NCBI GenBank assembly: GCA_964398215.1
Contig: CAYNNP010000020.1
Location: 1 to 50,572 of the forward strand
From: CAYNNP01 sp964398215
Lineage (GTDB): Bacteria; Planctomycetota; Planctomycetia; Pirellulales; Pirellulaceae
Direction: 5' to 3'
DNA: 50,572 bases
Shown here: piece by piece, positions 33,963-43,303 of the stretch
Layout of the letters: each line of letters begins with the position of its first letter
Position numbering within the stretch: position 1 is the first letter of the stretch
Position numbers and translations under genes: made by a program
The notes under the pieces: model-generated
Told to the model about the DNA's origin: nothing
The model's input: only the letters and a program-made list of their open reading frames with translations
Databases searched by the model: none

Positions 33963-35153
33963 ATGCAGAAACCGAAATCACCGATCGCGACACCTGATGA
34001 CATCTTGGCCAAGGCATCTCGTAAGTGGAACGATTTCATCAAAGCGAGAGTGGCGGGAACCGACGACGGCTTTTTTCCGATCCAATTGAACGGTTTGCGT
34101 TTCAAGCCCAGCAAAGGTGCAACGCTGCACGACATGATATCGGCGGTCACGCTGTTGGACTCCAAATCCAAGACTTCTCTTGGCTATGGTTACACTGTTG
34201 AGAAACAGCGCAAGAGTTTTCGCGATTGGGGACAACAAAACACGCCGGTCGCGGTAACGATCGATACCGAAGACGATTTCGTCAGGCTGCTAAACAAACA
34301 TGATGAACTAACACGCACGGAAACAACCTGCCGACTGGTTCGTGAGAAGTTTCCAGTTTTGGAGTCGTGGCTTCACGAAAGAGCGTCCCGACTACACACT
34401 TATACGGACGTAATTGAACCCTGCTTGTTGGTTTGCCAACGGATCGCGGATCGCCCAGTACCCAACTGTTTCTTGCGTGAGTTGGATGTGCCAGTTGACA
34501 CCAAGTTCATTCAAAAGAACGAACGGTTGTTGCAGCATTGGCTAGACAAGATTTTGCCAGCCTCCGCCATCGCCCATGACGAAACAGGATTCTCGCGGCG
34601 ATATGGTTTGCGCGACGGTTTGCCCCACCATCTGATTCGAGTCTTGGATCCTGCGCTCCAATCGGAACTGGGTTTGCCATTCGATGAACTTTCAATTCCG
34701 ATGCGATATCTAAGTGCGCTGCCGGTGGCAGATTGTCGAGTCATCATTGTCGAAAACCGCACCAACTTGTTAACGTTGCCCGCGATTGATCGTGGAATCG
34801 CACTCGGTGGTGTCGGTGATGGAGTGACTCGGCTGCGCGACATCAGTTGGCTTGTGGATTGTGATGTCGTGTATTGGGGCGATGTCGACGTGGATGGGCT
34901 ACGCATTTTGTCCAACATGCGAAAAATCCTACCTGGTCTAAAAAGCATGCTGATGGACGATCAGGCGCTTGCCCAACATGAAAACCAAATGGTCGATGGC
35001 AACGGCAAATTGCTTGCTCCGATCGGGATCTTGACGGATTCTGAAAACGCAGCGTTGGCCAAGTGCGGCAAGGAAAACCTACGTCTTGAACAAGAAAAGA
35101 TCCCACGCGATGCGGTGTCTGCGGCACTTTCGCATTCATTTGGCTTAGAATAG
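33963..35153 (+). CDS. jetD: Wadjet anti-plasmid system nuclease JetD (DUF3322/DUF2220)
   Basis: This 396-residue protein is the DNA-cleaving component. The N-terminal half corresponds to DUF3322 (opening with ILAKASRKWNDFIKA). The C-terminal half is the DUF2220 Toprim-like domain related to topoisomerase VI subunit A, with Glu264 in VIIVENRTN and the acidic triplet Asp307/Asp309/Asp311 in WGDVDVDGLRIL. These residues bind the metal for cleavage. I use the ATG at 33963; the frame opens at a TTG 12 bases earlier. It lies 85 bases after jetC, close enough for one transcript. The complete active site argues for a working system. Confidence 0.94.
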   Translation: MQKPKSPIATPDDILAKASRKWNDFIKARVAGTDDGFFPIQLNGLRFKPSKGATLHDMISAVTLLDSKSKTSLGYGYTVEKQRKSFRDWGQQNTPVAVTIDTEDDFVRLLNKHDELTRTETTCRLVREKFPVLESWLHERASRLHTYTDVIEPCLLVCQRIADRPVPNCFLRELDVPVDTKFIQKNERLLQHWLDKILPASAIAHDETGFSRRYGLRDGLPHHLIRVLDPALQSELGLPFDELSIPMRYLSALPVADCRVIIVENRTNLLTLPAIDRGIALGGVGDGVTRLRDISWLVDCDVVYWGDVDVDGLRILSNMRKILPGLKSMLMDDQALAQHENQMVDGNGKLLAPIGILTDSENAALAKCGKENLRLEQEKIPRDAVSAALSHSFGLE

Positions 35154-35216
35154 CCGTGCCTCCGTCGCCCTCCCACGTTGGCGGCGAACTACGAAGTCAC
35201 TACTCCATAGCCCACC

Positions 35217-36707
35217 ATGAATCGCAAACATTTTTACTTGCTGCTCAGCGCCGCGTTCGCCTCTCTGGCTTCGCAAACCATTCGCGCCGAAACTCCGCCA
35301 CCCAATGTGGTTGTGATTTTCATTGATGACATGGGCTATTCGGACATCAACCCGTTTTTCAATAATCGCTATCGCACGCCGAACCTGAATCGGATGGCCG
35401 CTGAGGGTCGAAAGTTCACTGACTTCTGTGTGTCATCTGCAGTCTGCAGTGCCTCGCGAGCAGCGTTGTTGACCGGTTGTTACCATCGCCGCCTTAGCAT
35501 TTCTGGCGCGCTGGGGCCCAAAGCGAAGGTAGGCTTGAACCCGGACGAAGTCACCATCGCGGAAATTTGCAAATCAAAGGGATATGCAACTGCGGCGTTT
35601 GGCAAATGGCACTTGGGGCACGATCCAAAGTTCTTGCCACCATCGCAAGGATTCGACCAATACTACGGCATTCCGTATAGCAACGACATGTGGCCGTTGC
35701 ACCCGGCGTCAGTTGCAAAACGAAAAGACAATCCGAAGGCTTCGATCCCATGGTCGGAGCTACCGATGATTGAAGGAACCAAGATCGTCAACGATAAAAT
35801 CACGCCTGAAGATCAGAAACAGATGACAAAGGAGTTTACAAATCGGGCCGTCGACTTCATCAAAAACAGCACCGACAAACCGTTCTTTTTGTACCTGCCA
35901 CATCCGATGGTCCACGTACCGCTTTATTGTTCTGACGAATTTCGCGGCAAGAGCGGAGCCGGGTTGTTTGGCGACGTCGTGATGGAAGTCGACTGGTCCG
36001 TTGGCCAGATCCTAGCAGCCATCGAAGACATCGGCGTCGAACGTAACACCCTGGTGATCTTTACAACTGACAATGGCCCATGGCTTTCGTATGGAAACCA
36101 TGCGGGCCAAGCGGCGCCGCTGCGTGAGGGAAAAGGCACGATGTTCGAGGGCGGCTATCGCGTTCCAACGCTGATGTGGTGGAAGGGAAAAATCCCCGCT
36201 GGGACAGAATGCGACCAGTTATGCAGCACGATCGATGTCTTGCCAACGGTTGCGAAGTTGATCGGAGCCGATTTGCCAAAAAACAAGATCGATGGCAAAG
36301 ACATTCGACCATTGATGTTTGGCGAGAAAGACGCCAAATCTCCTCATGATTATTTTTACTGTTACTACAAAGGCGGCGAACTGCAGGCGGTACGTAACGA
36401 GCGTTTCAAGCTGATGTTCAAGCATAAATACCGAACCCTGAACGGTCATCCTGGCGGTTTCGGCGGACGACCGATTCCATACAAGCAGGCCGAAATCGGA
36501 CTGTCACTTTTTGATTTGGACAACGATGTATCTGAAAAGAAAAATGTGATCAAAGAGCACCCCGAAGTAACCAAAGCCTTGCAGGCTGCCGCGGAAATTG
36601 CACGTGAACAACTTGGCGACAAACTCACCAAACGTAAAGGCAGCGAGAATCGCCCCATTGGCAAAATCAAAACCGGCGACGAGCGTCTACCACTTCGCTG
36701 GGAATGA
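35217..36707 (+). CDS. Exported type I sulfatase (formylglycine-dependent)
   Basis: This 496-residue arylsulfatase-type enzyme hydrolyses sulfate esters, in planctomycetes usually on algal polysaccharides. It has a signal peptide (MNRKHFYLLLSAAFASLASQ, cleavage near IRA-ET), a metal-binding IFIDDMGYSD (Asp37, Asp38) and the modification motif CSASRAALLTG (77-87), in which Cys77 would be converted to formylglycine. The segments GKWHLGH and FTTDNGPW are also typical of the family. It begins 63 bases after jetD on the same strand but is unrelated in function; read-through from the Wadjet operon is possible. It is convergent with the solute-binding protein gene. Confidence 0.93.
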   Translation: MNRKHFYLLLSAAFASLASQTIRAETPPPNVVVIFIDDMGYSDINPFFNNRYRTPNLNRMAAEGRKFTDFCVSSAVCSASRAALLTGCYHRRLSISGALGPKAKVGLNPDEVTIAEICKSKGYATAAFGKWHLGHDPKFLPPSQGFDQYYGIPYSNDMWPLHPASVAKRKDNPKASIPWSELPMIEGTKIVNDKITPEDQKQMTKEFTNRAVDFIKNSTDKPFFLYLPHPMVHVPLYCSDEFRGKSGAGLFGDVVMEVDWSVGQILAAIEDIGVERNTLVIFTTDNGPWLSYGNHAGQAAPLREGKGTMFEGGYRVPTLMWWKGKIPAGTECDQLCSTIDVLPTVAKLIGADLPKNKIDGKDIRPLMFGEKDAKSPHDYFYCYYKGGELQAVRNERFKLMFKHKYRTLNGHPGGFGGRPIPYKQAEIGLSLFDLDNDVSEKKNVIKEHPEVTKALQAAAEIAREQLGDKLTKRKGSENRPIGKIKTGDERLPLRWE

Positions 36708-36708
36708 A

Positions 36709-36739
36709 CCGCGGTTGCCCAATCAGACGCTAACCGCAA
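36709..36739. terminator. Possible hairpin between convergent genes
   Basis: gcggtt (36711-36716) faces aaccgc (36732-36737) across a 15-base loop in the 35-base gap between the sulfatase and solute-binding protein genes. There is no U-run, so the function is uncertain. Confidence 0.3.
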
Positions 36740-36742
36740 CGG

Positions 36743-38131
36743 CTAGCCCGCCGATCGGCGCCAAGCAGCTCTCTGTGTTTTGATGCCAACACGTTTCGTG
36801 ATCGTGTTCCACTGCTTGGAAATGGCAAGCAACGTTTGCTTGGGATCAGCCTTGTTGGCAAGGCCTTCGATGATCCCACGGTCAAGCGTTTGGTAGTACT
36901 CAGCCGCATCGATCAACTGAAGTGGTGGGACGGTCACGGCCGTCTGCAAGCGGCCTTCCAACCATTGCTGATAGCCGCTGGTCTGTTTTTGCGTGCGCTC
37001 ACTTGATTGAATATTCGATCGACGCACTGTTGAAAAACCAGGCAAGTTCTGGCGAACCGTTTCGCTTCCTTCGCCACCCGATATCCATGAAATGAACTGC
37101 TTGCTGGCCGCTGTTTGCCGACACGAACTTGCCAAGCAAGCCACTGGCGTCATCGGATCCAACAGGATTCGGTTTTCACCTTGTGGGCCAGGCAGATTCG
37201 AAACAAACAACTGTGATTCAGCTGCTTTGCTAGCCGGCTCGATAGCGATCCCACCGTCCAGCGACCCGTCCTGGAGCTCTGTCCAAATTTGGGTCGGTGT
37301 CTTAGCAGCGCCCGAGTATCGCGAAACCGTTTGCTGCATTTGATCAAGCACGGCAACGTATTCGTCCGACTCCAACAGCGGCTGCATTGTATCACGCTCG
37401 AAAAGCCATTCGGATTCAATACTGGAAGCAGCTCGCCAAAGGAACATCGCCGCGCTCCAACCTGGAGCCAGCGGTTCCGCCGCCTTGCCATCGACTTTCT
37501 GAACCCACTGGTCGTACTGATCCCAAGTCGTGATTGGATCCGTTTCCTCTGCGGTCACCAACGCAGGAACTTGTCCCCCGAGCGGCATCACCGTGGGGTT
37601 GCCGTCGTAGTCGGACTGAGTATGACAGGCCTGCAGCAAATCGCCTGACTGTTCTCCCCATGCCACCAAGTCTTCATCGCGAAACGCCAACAGTTGCTCG
37701 TCGGCGAACAAGCCTGCGACGGCCATCAGCGGGATGATCACCACATCGCTCTTGGAAGATTTTTCAGCCAGATCGTTCGCCCACGTTGTGGGATCAACGC
37801 GGCTCAGCGGCGATACCATGATGTTCAATTGCTGTTCAACGACAGCTGCCCAGCTACGTTTCAGTCGTTCAGCATCTTCATCCGATCCAACATAAGTGAC
37901 ACGAAGCGGTACATCACGCCGAATCGAGGAAACGTCACCGGTCGGTTGGGCCTTTTTTTTCTCCTTGCCGCATCCAGATATCAACACTGCCGAAGAAGCA
38001 ACCAGCATTTTACGTCGACTGATTGAAAGTGAATCATTGAATTTGGACACGGCTGAGTCGTCTTCTGCAACAGGGAAAATTAAGCCAAATGAGGCGGGTG
38101 GAATTGATCGGGTTGTTTGGGCTTCCGGCAT
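36743..38131 (-). CDS. Extracellular solute-binding lipoprotein (ABC transporter family 1-like)
   Basis: This encodes 462 residues. A twin-arginine-like n-region (SISRRKML, Arg39-Arg40) and hydrophobic stretch end in the lipobox ISGC with Cys54, so it is probably an exported lipoprotein, perhaps through Tat. A shorter start near residue 30-40 cannot be excluded. The mature part has the look of sugar-binding proteins of family 1 (LPGFSTVR, MPLGGQVPALV, DPITTWDQYDQWV, MTPVACLASSC). No ABC permease or ATPase genes adjoin it. It is divergent from xylulokinase with a 97-base gap, so a link to pentose use is suggested only by position. Confidence 0.75.
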   Translation of the reverse strand: MPEAQTTRSIPPASFGLIFPVAEDDSAVSKFNDSLSISRRKMLVASSAVLISGCGKEKKKAQPTGDVSSIRRDVPLRVTYVGSDEDAERLKRSWAAVVEQQLNIMVSPLSRVDPTTWANDLAEKSSKSDVVIIPLMAVAGLFADEQLLAFRDEDLVAWGEQSGDLLQACHTQSDYDGNPTVMPLGGQVPALVTAEETDPITTWDQYDQWVQKVDGKAAEPLAPGWSAAMFLWRAASSIESEWLFERDTMQPLLESDEYVAVLDQMQQTVSRYSGAAKTPTQIWTELQDGSLDGGIAIEPASKAAESQLFVSNLPGPQGENRILLDPMTPVACLASSCRQTAASKQFISWISGGEGSETVRQNLPGFSTVRRSNIQSSERTQKQTSGYQQWLEGRLQTAVTVPPLQLIDAAEYYQTLDRGIIEGLANKADPKQTLLAISKQWNTITKRVGIKTQRAAWRRSAG

Positions 38132-38228
38132 TACGCACTATAGTGCTGGACTGTTCGCGGGTGGACCAGGACGATTTTGCTCCGGGTGGTTCCGCGTTAT
38201 TTACCTTTTCATTGCCTGTGAGCCCATC

Positions 38229-39755
38229 ATGAGTCGCTACCTAGGAATCGACGTCGGAACGAGCGGTACAAAAACATTGCTGATCGATGAATCTGGAAAA
38301 GTCATCGCAGAAGCCAATGCCGAGTATCCGCTGCACACACCACGACCAGGATGGACCGAACAGGATCCGGAGGATTGGTGGAACGCGACGGTCAAAACTG
38401 TTCGTGCCGTGATAAAAAAATCCAAAACCAAACCTGCAGAAATCAAAGCAATTGGGCTCAGTGGTCAAATGCATGGCTCCGTCTTTTTAGACAAAAAAGA
38501 CAAAGTCATTCGGCCTGCCTTGCTGTGGAACGATCAACGAACAGAAGCCGAGTGTAACGAAATCACTTCGTCAGCTGGAGGCCGCAAAGCGTTGATCAAA
38601 ATGGTTGCGAACCCAGCTTTGACAGGGTTTCAAGCACCCAAGATCTTGTGGCTCAGGAATAACGAAAAGCGAAATTTTGATCGCTTAGCAAAAGTTCTAT
38701 TGCCGAAGGATGAAATTCGACGGCGATTGACAGGCGGTTATGTCAGCGAAGTCAGCGATGCGAGCGGAACTTTGCTGCTGGATGTCGTCAAACGAAAATG
38801 GTCAACAAAATTATTGGGCAAGCTGGACTTGGACAAAAGTCTGCTGCCAGAGGTTGTCGAAAGCGATGAAGTCACTGGAACGTTAACCGCTGCAGCCGCC
38901 AAGAAACTTGGTTTGACAACGGACTGCAAAGTCGTAGGCGGCGCGGGTGACTGCGCGGCTGGCGCCGTGGGCAACGGTGTTGTCAAGAAAGGAATTCTTA
39001 GCACATCGATCGGCACAAGCGGTGTGATGTTCGTTCATAGCGACGAACCTCAATACGATGCTGACGGACGACTGCATACGTTTTGCCATGCCGTCAATGG
39101 AAAGTGGCACATGATGGGCGTGAACCTGACCAGTGGTGGCTCGCTTCAATGGTGGGTCGACAATGTGCTGCAGGGCTTGGCGGGAGTGGCAGCCAGCAAA
39201 CGCTACGACGTCGCCACCGCCGAAGCCGCCAAAGTACCTGCAGGGAGCGATGGCTTGGTATTTTTGCCCTACCTGAACGGTGAACGTACGCCCCACGCCG
39301 ACCCCAGTGCACGCGGTAGTTTCGTGGGCATGAATTTGACCCACACGCGTGGGCATCTTACGCGGAGCGTGATGGAAGGTGTCACGTTTGCACTGCGCGA
39401 CAGCCTAGCAATCATTCAGTCGCTAGGGGTTCCAGTCAAACAGATCCGTGCTTCGGGCGGTGGTAGCAAAAATGATTTGTGGCGACAAATGCAGGCCGAT
39501 GTTTTCGGCAAAAAAATCACCACACTCAAGGTTGAACAGGGACCAGCTTATGGCGTCGCGTTGCTGGCCGCAGTCGGTGATGGGGCCTACAAGTCAGTTG
39601 AATCGGCCTGTCAGGCGACGCTGGAAATTGCTGCTCAAACTTCAACCAAGCGTGCTGACGTGACAAAGTACAACAAGCTTTTTCCTGTCTACCGTGAACT
39701 GTATGGACAACTGAAAGAGTCCATGGCGGCGCTGGCTGAATACCAAGCATCGTAA
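38229..39755 (+). CDS. xylB: Xylulokinase
   Basis: This 508-residue FGGY-family kinase phosphorylates D-xylulose to xylulose 5-phosphate, feeding the pentose phosphate pathway. It has the N-terminal phosphate-binding motif DVGTSGTK (8-15), the xylulokinase-type SGQMHGSV, a catalytic Asp in GGAGDCAAGAVG, LPYLNGERTPHADP and the C-terminal GGGSKNDLWRQM. I chose the ATG at 38229, where the kinase domain begins; the open frame extends 111 codons upstream but crosses the divergent gene and adds nothing family-like. The following gene, 60 bases on, is a YjhG-type xylonate dehydratase, so the pair may be one pentose operon. Confidence 0.93.
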   Translation: MSRYLGIDVGTSGTKTLLIDESGKVIAEANAEYPLHTPRPGWTEQDPEDWWNATVKTVRAVIKKSKTKPAEIKAIGLSGQMHGSVFLDKKDKVIRPALLWNDQRTEAECNEITSSAGGRKALIKMVANPALTGFQAPKILWLRNNEKRNFDRLAKVLLPKDEIRRRLTGGYVSEVSDASGTLLLDVVKRKWSTKLLGKLDLDKSLLPEVVESDEVTGTLTAAAAKKLGLTTDCKVVGGAGDCAAGAVGNGVVKKGILSTSIGTSGVMFVHSDEPQYDADGRLHTFCHAVNGKWHMMGVNLTSGGSLQWWVDNVLQGLAGVAASKRYDVATAEAAKVPAGSDGLVFLPYLNGERTPHADPSARGSFVGMNLTHTRGHLTRSVMEGVTFALRDSLAIIQSLGVPVKQIRASGGGSKNDLWRQMQADVFGKKITTLKVEQGPAYGVALLAAVGDGAYKSVESACQATLEIAAQTSTKRADVTKYNKLFPVYRELYGQLKESMAALAEYQAS

Positions 39756-39815
39756 AATCGTGACGGGAACGAACTCGGTAGTTGGCAACGAATCAAAAAG
39801 ACAAACGGTAGACAG

Positions 39816-41777
39816 ATGACAGACTTCTTTGCCGCACCGGCTGACCCTGATTCGCTGCTCACAAAAGCTGCTGGGCCAACGGGAAAGCTCCCGCTAACAG
39901 ATGAAATCCTGCGCTCATGGAGCAGCGGTGATCTGTTTGGACTGACGCAAAGTGTGGGAATGGGGTTTGATCCGCGACGCGTTCTGGGTGATCAATACTT
40001 GATCCTCAGTACTCAAGGCGGTGTTCGGAATCCCGATGGTTCCCCCGTCGCGCTCGGATACCATACCGGACACTGGGAAGTCGGTTTGTTGGTGCAGGCT
40101 GCAGCGGAACAAATCGAGTCTTTTAAGGGTGTGCCATTCGCTGCATTTGTTAGTGATCCGTGTGATGGTCGCAGCCAAGGCACGCATGGAATGTTTGACT
40201 CGCTTCCCTATCGCAATGATGCCGCGATTGTGATGAGACGTTTGATTCGCTCGCTGCCGCAGCGAAAAGGAGTGATTGGTGTTGCAACATGTGACAAAGG
40301 CCTGCCCGCAATGATGATGGCGCTGGCTGGCTGTGGCGACTTGGCTAACGTTTTGGTTCCTGGAGGCGTGACCTTGCCTCCTACTGTTGGCGAAGACGCT
40401 GGCAAGGTGCAAACCATTGGTGCCAGATATAGCCGAGGCGAAATGTCACTCGAAGAGGCTTCTCTAGAAGGCTGCCGTGCTTGTGGTACGCCGGGTGGCG
40501 GTTGTCAGTTTCTGGGCACCGCTGCAACCAGCCAAGTGGTTGCCGAAGCGCTCGGGATGACCGTACCGCATGCAGCACTGGCCGGTAGTGGGCAACCCAT
40601 TTGGCTACAAATGGCGCGCGACTCGGCCGCGGCTTCGCACAACATGGTTTGTAATGGGACGACGATCAGCGATATCATCACCGATGATGCGATCTACAAC
40701 GCAATGTTGATTCACGCCGCAGTTGGAGGCAGCACAAATTTACTGCTGCACATTCCCGCCGTCGCTGCTGCCGCTGGACTGCGACGTCCCAGCGCCGACG
40801 AATTTCGGCGCGTCAATCAGCTTGCACCAAGATTCGTGGACTGCTTGCCAAACGGACCCGTTGGCCACCCAACGGTGCGAATGTTCCTAGCGGGAGGTGT
40901 TCCCGAAGTCGCATGGCACCTCCGCGAACTGGGCCTTTTGCGAGCCGATGCCATGACTGTTTCGGGCATGACTTGGGACGAACTCTTGGACCAATGGCAC
41001 AACAGCGACCGGCGCGCAGCTTGTCGCGAGCGCCTGATCGCTGCTGACGGTATCGACCCGGATACCGTGATCATTCCACCAGCCACAGCAAAGCAGATGG
41101 GGCTGACCAGTACTGTCTGTTTCCCCACTGGAAACTTGTGCCCAGAAGGTTCCGTAATCAAAAGCACATCCATCGATCCCTCAGTGATTGATGAAGACAA
41201 CTTTTATCGCAAACGTGGCCCAGCTCGAGTCTTCAATCGTGAGCGTGATGCGATTGCAGCAATCAAAGGCCAAACGGATCAACCGATTCAAGCTGGCGAC
41301 GTGATCGTCTTGATCGGACGGGGCCCCATTGGCTGCGGCATGGAAGAAACGTACCAGATTACTTCCGCGCTAAAGTATCTTTCATTTGGAAAAGAAGTCG
41401 CTCTGGTTACGGATGCGCGGTTCTCAGGTGTCAGCACTGGCGCCTGCATCGGCCACGTTGGCCCAGAGGCGTTGGCCGGCGGGCCGATTGCCAAAGTTCG
41501 CGATGGTGATGTGATCGAAATCGAAATCGATCGCAATGAACTGGTTGGTACGGTGAATTTGATTCAGTCAGCCAGCGGCGAACCTGCTGAACAGCTATTA
41601 GCAAACCGAACACAGCATCCGGACTTGGCCGTGGACGCCAACGTCCCCGATGACACGCGTTTGTGGGCGGCACTGCAACAGGCCGGCGGTGGAACATGGG
41701 GTGGATGCACTTTCGAGGTGGACAAAATCATTGAAACGCTCGACGCTGGCAAAAAGGCTCTGGAAGCACGGCAATAA
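39816..41777 (+). CDS. yjhG: D-xylonate dehydratase, YjhG/YagF type (IlvD/Edd family)
   Basis: This 653-residue iron-sulfur dehydratase is of the IlvD/Edd family. Length and long conserved blocks fit the E. coli YjhG/YagF group, which converts D-xylonate to 2-keto-3-deoxy-xylonate: SDPCDGRSQGTHGMFDSLPY, SLPQRKGVIGVATCDKGLPA and CGTPGGGCQFLGTAATSQVV. Candidate cluster ligands are Cys116, Cys159 and Cys230. The C-terminal RFSGVSTGACIGHVGPEA matches the family active-site loop. It follows xylB by 60 bases. Substrate assignment within the family is by similarity to YjhG and may differ; other sugar acids are possible. Confidence 0.88.
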   Translation: MTDFFAAPADPDSLLTKAAGPTGKLPLTDEILRSWSSGDLFGLTQSVGMGFDPRRVLGDQYLILSTQGGVRNPDGSPVALGYHTGHWEVGLLVQAAAEQIESFKGVPFAAFVSDPCDGRSQGTHGMFDSLPYRNDAAIVMRRLIRSLPQRKGVIGVATCDKGLPAMMMALAGCGDLANVLVPGGVTLPPTVGEDAGKVQTIGARYSRGEMSLEEASLEGCRACGTPGGGCQFLGTAATSQVVAEALGMTVPHAALAGSGQPIWLQMARDSAAASHNMVCNGTTISDIITDDAIYNAMLIHAAVGGSTNLLLHIPAVAAAAGLRRPSADEFRRVNQLAPRFVDCLPNGPVGHPTVRMFLAGGVPEVAWHLRELGLLRADAMTVSGMTWDELLDQWHNSDRRAACRERLIAADGIDPDTVIIPPATAKQMGLTSTVCFPTGNLCPEGSVIKSTSIDPSVIDEDNFYRKRGPARVFNRERDAIAAIKGQTDQPIQAGDVIVLIGRGPIGCGMEETYQITSALKYLSFGKEVALVTDARFSGVSTGACIGHVGPEALAGGPIAKVRDGDVIEIEIDRNELVGTVNLIQSASGEPAEQLLANRTQHPDLAVDANVPDDTRLWAALQQAGGGTWGGCTFEVDKIIETLDAGKKALEARQ

Positions 41778-41794
41778 ACGCAATCGCTGGAGCT

Positions 41795-41811
41795 GCCGAA
41801 ACTCTTGACGA
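41795..41811 (+). repeat. Dispersed intergenic repeat, copy 3 (partial)
   Basis: The 17 bases gccgaaactcttgacga match the copies at 1075 and 6832 with a single change; similarity fades after that. It lies just after the dehydratase stop. Confidence 0.45.
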
Positions 41812-41896
41812 GGTTGTAGGCGGTATCAAGCATATTTTTAGTTTGCGCAGGTACGGCACTCTTCCTTGCTCTAGCCCAGTTTGCTAAGTTCTGAAG

Positions 41897-43294
41897 ATGG
41901 ATTTACTTGCTTCGGGATTGGATGACGCCCCCATTCAGCCAGCTTCAACTGGCGTGATGTTGCTGTTCGCATTCGTAATGATGGCGACTTACGTTGGCGT
42001 TGCGGTCGAACGGTTTCACAAGACGGTCGCGGCACTTTGCGGCGCCGTTGTCTTGGTCGTGCTAGGGTTGTCGCTGGGTCTATTCGAGTACCCAAAGCTC
42101 TATGACTTCTTGAAAGAAGACCTGAACATCTTTGGAGTGATCATTGGCACAGGCATCCTGGTCGACGTGGTCGGCAAGAGCGGCTTGTTTCACTTTCTAA
42201 GCATGTGGATTGTTCGCCTAACGGGTGGCCGCGCAACGACCTTGTACATGACGCTTTGCTTCGTCACGTTTTTGTTCGTTGCCGTATTAACGATCGTCCC
42301 AGCGATGCTGATCTTGTGTTCGTTGGTGTTGGTGATCTGCCGATCGCTTGACTACAAACCGATGCCACTGCTACTAAGTGTCGCCATTTGTGCCAACAGC
42401 GGCGCCATCGCAACCTTTGCCAGTGGATTGCCGAACATCATGATCGGAACGGCAGCCGACGTTCCCTACATGCATTTCATCAAAGTATCGTTGCCGTACG
42501 CGTTTGTCAGTTTGCTGATCGCGATCGCCGCGCTGCGGTTGTTCTTTCGAAACGACTTGCCTTGGAAGCAAACACAAGAAGAAAAGGATGCGTTGCGGGC
42601 CCAGATCGAAACATTTGATCCGTGGGCGATGGTTGATGACAAACGAGTGCTGTTTCGCAGCGGCGCGATATTGGCAGCGACAGTGATCGGGTTTGTATTT
42701 GCACAAAGCCTGGGAGTCGGCATGGATTTCATCGCCATGGTCGGCGCGACAGCGGCGTTAATCTTTGCGGGCAAAGGAGTCGAAGACGCGATTCACAAAG
42801 TCAATTGGACCGTGATCCTGTTCTTCATGGGACTGTTCGTGATCATTGGCTGCGTCAAACAAACCGGTGCGCTTTCCGTGGTCGCACAGCAAGTGATTGA
42901 CGTGTCCGGCAACGAACTCAGTCTGTTGATCCCATTGCTAGGCGCGTTTTCTGCTGTTGCCAGTTCAATTGTGGATAACATTCCCGTCGCTGCAACGTTG
43001 ATCCCTATCGTCAAAGATATCGGTGCAAGCGGTGTTGAAGTCGAATCGCTTTGGTGGACACTGATCATCTGTTGCAATCTTGGTGGCAATGGGACGCCGA
43101 TCGGATCGATATCATGCGTGATTGCAATCTATGCGTTAAAGAAAGAAGCAAATGTGCACGTTGGCTGGGGGACATTTTTGAAGCTCGGCGGTACGATCAT
43201 GCTGGTCCAAGTTGCTGGTGCGATCTTGTACGTAATGTTGGCAAATTCCCAAGGCTGGATTCCACCGCTGGATTCAGTTGCAACTGGACACTGA
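41897..43294 (+). CDS. SLC13/ArsB/NhaD-type ion transporter
   Basis: This 465-residue inner-membrane transporter has about 11 hydrophobic helices. The pattern is that of the citrate-transporter/ArsB/NhaD superfamily: IGTGILVDVVGKSGLFHFLS near the N-terminal half, the intramembrane segments SGAIATFASGLPNIMIGTA and SSIVDNIPVAATLIP, and the matching GNGTPIGSISCVIAI. The paired Asn/Gly-rich hairpins are the ion- and substrate-binding elements of this fold. Substrate (sodium/proton exchange, or carboxylate or arsenite) cannot be told. The USP-like gene starts 9 bases after its stop, so the two are surely cotranscribed. Confidence 0.88.
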   Translation: MDLLASGLDDAPIQPASTGVMLLFAFVMMATYVGVAVERFHKTVAALCGAVVLVVLGLSLGLFEYPKLYDFLKEDLNIFGVIIGTGILVDVVGKSGLFHFLSMWIVRLTGGRATTLYMTLCFVTFLFVAVLTIVPAMLILCSLVLVICRSLDYKPMPLLLSVAICANSGAIATFASGLPNIMIGTAADVPYMHFIKVSLPYAFVSLLIAIAALRLFFRNDLPWKQTQEEKDALRAQIETFDPWAMVDDKRVLFRSGAILAATVIGFVFAQSLGVGMDFIAMVGATAALIFAGKGVEDAIHKVNWTVILFFMGLFVIIGCVKQTGALSVVAQQVIDVSGNELSLLIPLLGAFSAVASSIVDNIPVAATLIPIVKDIGASGVEVESLWWTLIICCNLGGNGTPIGSISCVIAIYALKKEANVHVGWGTFLKLGGTIMLVQVAGAILYVMLANSQGWIPPLDSVATGH

Positions 43295-43303
43295 GAGAAT
43301 CAG

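Noticed and set aside
37896..38228. N-terminal extension of xylulokinase by 111 codons
   Set aside because: It runs antisense through the solute-binding protein gene, and the kinase domain starts exactly at the ATG at 38229.
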